DNA from: Alphaproteobacteria bacterium
GTDB taxonomy: Bacteria > Pseudomonadota > Alphaproteobacteria > Rhodospirillales > Rhodospirillaceae
Reading direction: 5' to 3'
DNA length: 5,065 nucleotides
Assembly: GCA_003250275.1 (NCBI GenBank)
Contig: QKGW01000050.1
Span: forward strand, 1 to 5,065
The position numbers and the translations under genes are program-made. Positions 1 through 4,447 of the stretch are shown in pieces; position 1 is the first letter of the stretch; every line of letters starts with the position of its first letter. The notes under the pieces are model-generated. The model was not told the DNA's origin. It saw only the letters and a program-made list of their open reading frames with translations, and searched no databases.

Positions 1-2
1 AC

Positions 3-140
3 GAGGTCTTCGCCTCGGGCAACTACCAGAAGGTCGCGTGGTGCCGCAAAATCGACGACGTCGCCTTCAAGGAAGGCCCGATCTACCGCCGCGCCCGCCA
101 GCTCTACATGGACTTCGCCCGGTCGAACGACTGCCAGTGA
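3..140 (+). CDS. C-terminal end of an unrecognised protein (partial)
   Basis: This open frame enters from the left edge and stops with TGA at 138-140, leaving the last 45 residues of a protein that starts outside the window. It is chosen over the overlapping frame starting at 38 because nearly every codon ends in G or C and the residue composition is ordinary (EVFASGNYQKVAWC at the start, ARSNDCQ at the end), whereas the other frame reads as Arg/Pro-rich low-complexity sequence. The fragment contains two cysteines, one after a tryptophan and one at the penultimate residue, and a basic/aromatic stretch (YRRARQLYMDFAR) likely to be helical. I do not recognise the family and assign no function. 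It is followed 37 bp later by a strong palindromic terminator, so it probably ends its transcription unit and is separate from the restriction-modification genes. Confidence 0.6.
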   Translation, partial: EVFASGNYQKVAWCRKIDDVAFKEGPIYRRARQLYMDFARSNDCQ

Positions 141-177
141 CGCGAGGCCAGGGCCTCGGCCCCTGGATCCCGCGCGC

Positions 178-221
178 TTCCAAGAAAAAGGGCTCCCCGC
201 GGGGAGCCCTTTTTCTTGGAA
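178..221. terminator. Perfect 44-bp palindromic, probably bidirectional terminator
   Basis: Bases 178-221 are a perfect inverted repeat centred between 199 and 200. The core is a GC-rich stem (GGGCTCCCC paired with GGGGAGCCC) flanked by AAAAA on the left and TTTTT on the right, so an RNA made from either strand ends in a stem followed by a U-rich tract (TTTTTCTT). This is the classic form of an intrinsic terminator that works in both directions. It lies 37 bp after the stop of the partial upstream gene and about 24 bp before the C-box operator, so it should insulate the restriction-modification operon from upstream read-through. Confidence 0.9.
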
Positions 222-244
222 ATGTCCGGACACCAGCCTGACGC

Positions 245-270
245 TATCAAGAGTCTGTAGACCGATAGTC
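245..270 (+). promoter_or_regulatory. Tandem C-boxes: predicted controller-protein operator (OL and OR)
   Basis: Two 11-bp boxes are separated by a 4-bp spacer: TATCAAGAGTC (245-255), TGTA (256-259), GACCGATAGTC (260-270). The C-protein operator pattern known from PvuII, AhdI and Esp1396I systems is GACT-N3-AGTC, a TGTG-like spacer, then GACT-N3-AGTC. The right box matches 7 of 8 fixed positions. The left box matches 5 of 8, with its AGTC half intact. The arrangement, spacing and position directly upstream of a C-type gene fit an operator where one dimer at the left box activates and a second at the right box represses. The match is to remembered consensus sequences, so specific binding is inferred. 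Confidence 0.82.
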
Positions 271-285
271 GTCATTTCATATGAT
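258..285 (+). promoter_or_regulatory. Predicted promoter of the C-R operon
   Basis: A good -10 element, TATGAT (280-285, 5 of 6 to TATAAT), is preceded by a 16-bp spacer and a -35-like TAGACC (258-263, 4 of 6 to TTGACA). The -35 element overlaps the start of the right C-box, as in C-regulated promoters where the weak -35 needs help from C bound at the left box. The expected transcription start, about 7 bp after the -10, is near 292, only a few bases before the ATG at 295. The region 241-300 is about 40% GC by direct count, well below its surroundings. Confidence 0.75.
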
Positions 286-294
286 AACGCCATA

Positions 295-534
295 ATGGAA
301 AAGCGAAAATCCACCCTCGGCGGATTGCCCGGCGTCGTTGCGGCGAATGTGAAAACGCGCCGGCTACGGCTTGGGTTGTCCCAGGAAGAGCTGGCCGACA
401 TCTGCGGCTACCATCGCACCTACATCGGGTCGATCGAACGGGCCGAACGCAACATTACGCTTTCCACCCTGGCAGCGCTCGCCGCCGCCCTCGGAACCGC
501 CCCACAGAACCTGTTGCAGATCGACGATGACTGA
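295..534 (+). CDS. Restriction-modification controller (C) protein, XRE-family regulator
   Basis: This 79-residue protein is the usual size of a controller protein, which times restriction gene expression after a type II system enters a new cell. It is almost entirely one helix-turn-helix domain. Helix 2 is roughly residues 29-35 (SQEELAD), and the recognition helix around 40-47 carries the HRTYIGSIER motif, close to the RTYIS-IER signature of C proteins, followed by RNITLSTLAALAAAL. The C-terminal part should form the dimer interface. C proteins bind as dimers to C-boxes, and matching boxes lie immediately upstream (245-270) and in the methyltransferase promoter (2178-2188). ATG 295 is the only methionine start in frame, and no Shine-Dalgarno sequence precedes it. 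With the predicted transcription start near 292, the mRNA is probably leaderless. The gene overlaps the endonuclease gene by 8 bp (ATGACTGA). Identification as a C protein, rather than a generic XRE regulator, rests on size, motif, operator and partners together. Confidence 0.94.
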   Translation: MEKRKSTLGGLPGVVAANVKTRRLRLGLSQEELADICGYHRTYIGSIERAERNITLSTLAALAAALGTAPQNLLQIDDD

Positions 535-1270
535 ACTCGACGACATCGAGCCGACCCCCGCCGCATCGCTGGATGACGCGATGCTCGCACTCTGCCGGAG
601 CGTCGAGGCGAAACGCCCGCGCACGGTGATCGAGCACATCCTTGAGCACGGCATCATCACCAACGACGAACTGAGCGACCTCTACGGATACGATCACCCG
701 CCCCGTGCAATCCGCGACGTTCGGGAAAATGGAATCCCCCTCGTCACCCATAGCGTGATCAGCCCGAAAACCGGGCGGCGTATGGGCGCATACACCTTCG
801 ACGACGCATCCAAGATCAGGGCGGGCCGCGTCGGCGGGCGCAAGGCGTTTCCTAAACAATTCAAGCAGATCCTGATCGGAACCTACGGCGCGCGCGACGC
901 GGTCACCGGCGAGCGCCTGGACGAACGCTATCTCCAGATCGATCATCGCGTGCCCTACGAGATCGCGGGAGACGACAACGGCGCGTTGGACCCGCGCGAC
1001 TTCATGCTCCTCGATGCATCCTCGAATCGGGCGAAGAGCTGGTCGTGCGAGCACTGCGAAAACTTTTTGGTCGCGCGCGACCCGGCGAGGTGCCGCGCCT
1101 GCTTCTGGGCGTCGCCGGAGGACTACCACCACATTGCGGGAACCTCGTCACGCCGCGTCGATCTTGTGTGGAGCGGCGACGAGGTCCGGCAGTTCGAGCA
1201 GTTGAAGGCGGAAGCCGAGGCGGCGTCCACCGACCTCGCGACCTACCTGAAACGCGCGCTAGGCAAATAG
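527..1270 (+). CDS. HNH-type type II restriction endonuclease
   Basis: This 247-residue protein is predicted to cleave unmethylated DNA at the site protected by the neighbouring methyltransferase. Residues about 30-92 (ITNDELSDLYGYDHPPRAIRDVRENGI, then a GRRMGAYTF strand) look like a winged-helix DNA-binding domain. Residues about 120-205 form a beta-beta-alpha-metal (HNH) nuclease: D139-H140 in LQIDHRVPYE, N167 in SSNRAKSW, and H202 in the PEDYHHIAG segment. Two CxxC pairs (C174/C177 and C189/C192) sit between N167 and H202 and probably bind a structural zinc ion. The last 40 residues are Glu/Ala-rich and probably helical. ATG 527 is chosen because it gives the 8-bp stop-start overlap with the C gene expected for translational coupling. 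The same frame is open from 371, but that extension reads as an out-of-frame copy of the C gene. No clear ribosome-binding site precedes 527. Its 3' end overlaps the convergent methyltransferase gene by 12 bp. The recognition sequence cannot be predicted here. Confidence 0.88.
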   Translation: MTELDDIEPTPAASLDDAMLALCRSVEAKRPRTVIEHILEHGIITNDELSDLYGYDHPPRAIRDVRENGIPLVTHSVISPKTGRRMGAYTFDDASKIRAGRVGGRKAFPKQFKQILIGTYGARDAVTGERLDERYLQIDHRVPYEIAGDDNGALDPRDFMLLDASSNRAKSWSCEHCENFLVARDPARCRACFWASPEDYHHIAGTSSRRVDLVWSGDEVRQFEQLKAEAEAASTDLATYLKRALGK

Positions 1271-2164
1271 CGCACCTTGCACGGGCGGCCCGAGGAAAAT
1301 ATCCGCGTCGGCGACGTTCAACGAACGCGACACGTAGACGCTTTCAATCGTCACGTCGGAACCGCCGTTCAACGTCGCCTGGGACGACCTTCCGGCATGG
1401 ATCGAAAGACGATCGGCCATGACCTGGGGCGGTAGCGGCTCGCCGTACACCTTTTCACCTCGCTGCCCATCGTACGAAAGCACGTAGGGCACCTTGCGCG
1501 CGTCGAAGGCGCACAAGGCGCCGATCAGCGCTTCGCGGTCCAGGCCCGAGGCATAGCGTTTGTCGCGTCCGTAGGTGGTGCCTTGGTAGGGGGGATCCAT
1601 GTAGATCAGATCTCCCGGCCCCGCGTCGGCGCAGCACGCGCGAAAATCGCCGCGAAAAAGAGTGACCCGCCCTTTCAGCAAGCGGCTGACCGCATGTACC
1701 GTGCGAGTCACGCGATCGGGCTGCATCCCCGTCCGCCGCTTGTCGACCGACTGGGTAAAGCTGCCCTGGCGGTTGAACCTCACCGCGTTCTTGACGCAAC
1801 GAGCCACCAAGTAGAGCAGAAAAACCGGGTCCCCGGTCGCGTTGAATTCCTCCCGCACCCGATTGAAATGGTCGGGTCCGATATCGAACTGCGCCGCCCA
1901 CACGGAACCGTATCGATCGGATAGCAGGCCCGGATCGTTCACGATCAGCTCCCACAGGTCGATCAGCGGGGCGTAAACATCCCCGATCACGAATCGCTCG
2001 GCGAGCCCATGCGTCGCGGCGTAGAGCGTCAACGCCGCCGACCCCGCAAACGGCTCGTAAAGCGTTTCGATGCCCTCGGGAAACAGGGAACAGATCCGTG
2101 GAGCCAGAGCCCGTTTGCTGCCCTGATAGGGGATCGGCTGGATCGAAAGCGGCGGATGGATCAT
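1259..2164 (-). CDS. D12-class (Dam-like) N6-adenine DNA methyltransferase
   Basis: This 301-residue enzyme should transfer a methyl group from S-adenosylmethionine to the N6 of adenine in the site cut by the adjacent endonuclease. The motif order is that of the alpha group. Motif X is PYQGSK (12-17), with the SAM-binding motif I EPFAGS (37-42) and the acidic motif II around IGDVY (D62). A central target-recognition region includes NAVRFNRQGSF (126-136). The catalytic motif IV is DPPYQGT (190-196). A C-terminal segment, near SYDGQRGEKVYG and GRSSQATL, resembles members found in restriction systems more than housekeeping Dam. No key residue is missing and the length is normal. ATG 2164 is preceded by no Shine-Dalgarno sequence, and the predicted promoter places the transcript start about 2 bp upstream, so translation is probably leaderless. 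A C-box in this promoter suggests repression by the controller protein. The modified sequence is not deducible by eye. Confidence 0.94.
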   Translation of the reverse strand: MIHPPLSIQPIPYQGSKRALAPRICSLFPEGIETLYEPFAGSAALTLYAATHGLAERFVIGDVYAPLIDLWELIVNDPGLLSDRYGSVWAAQFDIGPDHFNRVREEFNATGDPVFLLYLVARCVKNAVRFNRQGSFTQSVDKRRTGMQPDRVTRTVHAVSRLLKGRVTLFRGDFRACCADAGPGDLIYMDPPYQGTTYGRDKRYASGLDREALIGALCAFDARKVPYVLSYDGQRGEKVYGEPLPPQVMADRLSIHAGRSSQATLNGGSDVTIESVYVSRSLNVADADIFLGPPVQGALFA

Positions 2165-2173
2165 GGCTGCAGA

Positions 2174-2203
2174 AGGCTACTGGAAGTCATCATTTGGCGT
2201 CAA
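2174..2203 (-). promoter_or_regulatory. Predicted promoter of the methyltransferase gene
   Basis: Read on the minus strand, TTGACG (2198-2203, 5 of 6 to the -35 consensus) is followed after 18 bp by TAGCCT (2174-2179, 3 of 6 to the -10 consensus). The start would be near 2167, two bases before the ATG at 2164, so the transcript would be almost leaderless. This agrees with the absence of any ribosome-binding site. The -10 element is weak, so the exact start is uncertain. Confidence 0.55.
2178..2188. promoter_or_regulatory. Single C-box in the methyltransferase promoter (predicted OM operator)
   Basis: TACTGGAAGTC (plus strand) matches the GACT-N3-AGTC C-box at 7 of 8 fixed positions and shares the context GCTA....AGTC with the left box upstream of the C gene. 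It overlaps the upstream end of the predicted -10 element and runs into the spacer, a position where a bound C dimer would block RNA polymerase. No second box is present at the 4-bp spacing on either side, so this would be a one-dimer, repression-only site, as described for the Esp1396I methyltransferase promoter. The functional reading is inference. Confidence 0.65.
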
Positions 2204-2215
2204 CGGGAATCCCGG

Positions 2216-2242
2216 CGCCGGGAGGGCGACGCCCTCCCGGCG
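2216..2242. terminator. 12-bp perfect stem between lysyl-tRNA synthetase and methyltransferase genes
   Basis: CGCCGGGAGGGC (2216-2227) pairs perfectly with GCCCTCCCGGCG (2231-2242) around a 3-base GAC loop. It lies 28 bp past the lysyl-tRNA synthetase stop codon and just before the methyltransferase -35 element. A very stable hairpin here could end or trim the synthetase transcript and keep it from reading into the methyltransferase gene. Neither side has a proper U tract, so it may be a 3'-end stabiliser or a weak terminator and not a classic intrinsic one. Confidence 0.5.
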
Positions 2243-2269
2243 ATCCGTGCCGGAGCCCCTGGCCCGGTG

Positions 2270-3874
2270 TTACGCCAAGTCCTCGCCGGAGATCGCCTTG
2301 TCGAGCAGGGCGAGGCTGTCGGCCTGGCCGTAGAGGGCGAAGAACGAGCCCATGCGCGGGCCGGTATCCTGGCCGAGGAGGATCTGGTAGAGCGCCTTGA
2401 ACCACGCGCGCAGGTCAGCGAAGCACGGGTGGGCCTTGCCGACCTCGTAGACCACGGTCTGGAGTTCCTCGGGGCTGGCGCAGTCCGGCTGCGCGGCGAT
2501 TTCGTCGCGCAGCTGACGCAGCGCCACGACCTCGTCCGGGGTCGCTTTGCGGAAGGATTTGTTCGGCAGCACGAAGTCGCGGTAGTAGGCGATCGCGTTT
2601 TTCACCAGCTTGTCGAGGAACGGCATGTTCGCGGGCTCGGCGGAGGGCGCGTAGCGGCTGATGTACTGCCAGATCACCGCCGGGTCGTCGGAGTGGCAGA
2701 CCGAGACGAGGTTGAGGAGCATCGAGTACGACACCGCGACCGGCTCCATCGGCGGCGTGCCGTTGTGGATGTGCCAGGCGGGATTGTTGACCCGCTCGGA
2801 AATCTCCTGGCGCGGGAACGCCTCGGTGAAGCTCTGGTATTCGTCGACCGCGCGCGGGATCACGTCGAAGTAGAGGCGCTTGGCCGCCTTCGGCTTCTGG
2901 TACATGAACAGCGCAAGGCTCTCCGGCGGCGCGTAGGTCAGCCATTCCTCGACCGCGAGGCCGTTGCCGCGCGACTTCGAGATCTTCTCGCCCTTGTCGT
3001 CGAGGAAGAGCTCGTAGGTGAGGTTCTGCGGCGCGCTGCCGCCGAGGATATTGACGATCTTGGTGCCGAGCTTGACCGAATCGATCAAATCCTTGCCCGA
3101 CATTTCGTAATCGACGCCGAGCGCGGCCCAGCGCATCGCCCAGTCGGCCTTCCACTGGAGCTTGACCGCGCCGCCGGTGACCGGGGTTTCGATCAGCTTG
3201 CCGTCCTCACGCTTGTAGACGATCGTCCCCGCCTCGACGTCGGTCTTGACCACCGGCACCTGGAGGACGATGCCGGTTTCGGGGCAGATCGGCAGGAACG
3301 GCGAATAGGTGGCGCGGCGCTCTTCGCCGAGGGTCGGCAACACCACGTCGCGGATCTTGTCGTGGTGGGCGAGCACCTTCAGAAGCGCCTCGTCGAAGCG
3401 GCCCGAGGTGTACCACTCGGTCGAGGACTGGAACTCGTACTCGAAGCCGAAGCTGTCGAGGAAGGCGCGCAGGCGGGCGTTGTTGTGGTGCCCGAAGCTC
3501 TCGTGGGTGCCGAACGGATCCGGGATGCGGGTCAGCGGCTTGCCGAGGTGCTGCTTCAACATCTCCTGATTGGGGACGTTGTCGGGCGCCTTGCGCAGGC
3601 CGTCCATGTCGTCGGAGAAGGCGAACAGGCGGGTGGTGACGTTGGGCAGCAGCACCTGGAGCGCGTTGCGCACCATGGTGGTGCGCACCACCTCGCCGAA
3701 GGTGCCGATGTGCGGCAGGCCCGAGGGACCGTAGCCGGTTTCGAACAGCACGTAGCCTTTCTCGCCGCCTTCGTTTCCGGCGCCGCGCTTGGCGAGCCGT
3801 TTCTCGATCAGCGCGCGGGCTTCCTGGAACGGCCAGGCGTTGGCGGCGAGAGCGGCGTCGGCGAGAGAAGTCAT
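2270..3874 (-). CDS. lysK: Lysyl-tRNA synthetase, class I (archaeal type)
   Basis: This 534-residue cytoplasmic enzyme attaches lysine to tRNA-Lys using ATP. It belongs to the class I (Rossmann-fold) LysRS family typical of archaea, spirochaetes and many alphaproteobacteria, and is unrelated to the class II enzyme of E. coli. The HIGH-like signature lies in GYGPSGLPHIGTFGE (H55-I56-G57), and the KMSKS loop is KISKSRGN (297-301). The segment between holds the catalytic domain with family features such as FSDDMDGLRK. The C-terminal part is the helical anticodon-binding region, ending in LGQDTGPRMGSFFALYG, a conserved class I LysRS tail. Start ATG 3874 is preferred over an upstream in-frame ATG at 3916 because AGGAAAG (3885-3891) sits 10 bases before it, and the extra 14 residues (MRAARDDFQERPEP) look like leader sequence. 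It is separated from the upstream lumazine synthase gene by 157 bp. All catalytic motifs are intact, so it should be functional. Confidence 0.96.
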   Translation of the reverse strand: MTSLADAALAANAWPFQEARALIEKRLAKRGAGNEGGEKGYVLFETGYGPSGLPHIGTFGEVVRTTMVRNALQVLLPNVTTRLFAFSDDMDGLRKAPDNVPNQEMLKQHLGKPLTRIPDPFGTHESFGHHNNARLRAFLDSFGFEYEFQSSTEWYTSGRFDEALLKVLAHHDKIRDVVLPTLGEERRATYSPFLPICPETGIVLQVPVVKTDVEAGTIVYKREDGKLIETPVTGGAVKLQWKADWAMRWAALGVDYEMSGKDLIDSVKLGTKIVNILGGSAPQNLTYELFLDDKGEKISKSRGNGLAVEEWLTYAPPESLALFMYQKPKAAKRLYFDVIPRAVDEYQSFTEAFPRQEISERVNNPAWHIHNGTPPMEPVAVSYSMLLNLVSVCHSDDPAVIWQYISRYAPSAEPANMPFLDKLVKNAIAYYRDFVLPNKSFRKATPDEVVALRQLRDEIAAQPDCASPEELQTVVYEVGKAHPCFADLRAWFKALYQILLGQDTGPRMGSFFALYGQADSLALLDKAISGEDLA

Positions 3875-3884
3875 CGGTTCGGGT

Positions 3885-3891
3885 CTTTCCT
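3885..3891 (-). promoter_or_regulatory. Ribosome-binding site of lysK
   Basis: AGGAAAG on the minus strand lies 10 bases upstream of ATG 3874. It is the basis for choosing this start over the in-frame ATG at 3916. It contrasts with the C and methyltransferase genes, which have no such site. Confidence 0.7.
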
Positions 3892-3981
3892 GAAAATCGT
3901 CACGTGCGGCACGCATTGCCGCGCAGCGAAGCTAGCCGAGTTTGCCGCAGGAGTCATCCTCGCGCGCGCAAACCAGCATTG

Positions 3982-4005
3982 CGCCGCCCGCATCGGCAGG
4001 CGGCG
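3982..4005. other. GC-rich hairpin in the ribH-lysK intergenic region
   Basis: CGCCGCC (3982-3988) pairs with GGCGGCG (3999-4005) around a 10-base interior that can form two more G-C pairs. It is in the 157-bp gap between the lumazine synthase stop and the lysyl-tRNA synthetase start. There is no U tract, so a terminator role is possible but weakly supported. The rest of this gap shows no gene and no convincing promoter by eye. Confidence 0.3.
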
Positions 4006-4031
4006 GAACCTCGGGGGAACGGCGGCGCGGC

Positions 4032-4445
4032 TCAGGCCTTGAGCGCGCCGAGCAGCACCGCGGCGGCGTTGACCGCGGCGACCGCGTGCGGCACCAGGCG
4101 CGGCGGGAAGTGCTTGGGCTCCGCCTCCGGGCCGATGATGCCGAAGCCGATCGGCTTCATGTATTGCAGTTCGAGGCCGAGCAGCGCGCTCGACACCGCC
4201 TCGCCCATCACCCGGCCGTGGGCGGTCTCGCCGCGCTCGATGATGCCGAGCACCACCACCGCGTGGACGTCGTCGCGCATCATCAGGCGCTTGACCACGA
4301 ACGGCGTCTCATAGGAGCCCGGCACCGCGACCACGTCGGCGAGTTCGAAGCCGAGCTCGGCGATGCGCTTCTCCGCCGCGTCGCGCATGATCGCCATTTC
4401 GGCGGTGTGGAAGGTGCTGGTGACGAGTCCGATGCGCAGTGCCAT
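4032..4445 (-). CDS. ribH: 6,7-dimethyl-8-ribityllumazine synthase, short archaeal-like form
   Basis: This 137-residue protein is predicted to catalyse the penultimate step of riboflavin synthesis, condensing 5-amino-6-ribitylaminouracil with 3,4-dihydroxy-2-butanone 4-phosphate. Visible family features are an aromatic near the N-terminus (F12 in VTSTFH), the substrate loop VPGSYETP (41-48), and the phosphate-binding and catalytic motif GIIERGETAHG with G72-E73-T74 and H76. A late arginine, R116, aligns with the phosphate-contacting arginine. The segment ELQYMKPIGFGIIGPEAE resembles archaeal lumazine synthases (as I recall the Methanocaldococcus enzyme, LQY-KP----GISGP) more than the usual proteobacterial form, and the glutamate normally before the late arginine is a proline here. 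ATG 4445 is 2 bp after the hemB stop, with GGGGAG (4456-4461) 10 bases upstream, indicating an operon and translational coupling with hemB. It could be a paralogue of a main RibH encoded elsewhere, so catalytic activity is likely but not certain. Confidence 0.83.
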   Translation of the reverse strand: MALRIGLVTSTFHTAEMAIMRDAAEKRIAELGFELADVVAVPGSYETPFVVKRLMMRDDVHAVVVLGIIERGETAHGRVMGEAVSSALLGLELQYMKPIGFGIIGPEAEPKHFPPRLVPHAVAAVNAAAVLLGALKA

Positions 4446-4447
4446 GG

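Noticed and set aside
38..241. 67-residue frame starting inside the left partial gene
   Set aside because: It is Arg/Pro-rich, runs straight through the terminator palindrome, and is out of frame with the better coding signal ending at 140.
371..526. N-terminal extension of the endonuclease frame
   Set aside because: The 52 extra residues lie inside the C gene and read as an out-of-frame Pro/Ser/Arg-rich copy. The start at 527 gives a natural stop-start overlap.
455..1132. 225-residue open frame antisense to the endonuclease
   Set aside because: It is an Arg/Val-rich shadow frame with no domain, opposite a gene whose HNH motifs are clear.
1045..1422. 125-residue plus-strand frame across the endonuclease-methyltransferase junction
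   Set aside because: It is very Arg-rich with low complexity and is out of frame with both genes, whose motifs are well supported.
2204..2214. Small palindrome CGGGAATCCCG near the methyltransferase promoter
   Set aside because: It has only 5-bp arms around one base, does not match the C-box pattern, and is likely to arise by chance in GC-rich DNA.
3875..3916. Upstream in-frame ATG for the lysyl-tRNA synthetase
   Set aside because: No ribosome-binding site precedes it, while AGGAAAG precedes ATG 3874 at normal spacing.
2009..4042. 677-residue open frame on the plus strand
   Set aside because: It lies antisense across the whole lysyl-tRNA synthetase gene, has repetitive Arg/Val/Glu/Leu composition typical of a GC-rich antisense frame, and shows no recognisable domain.
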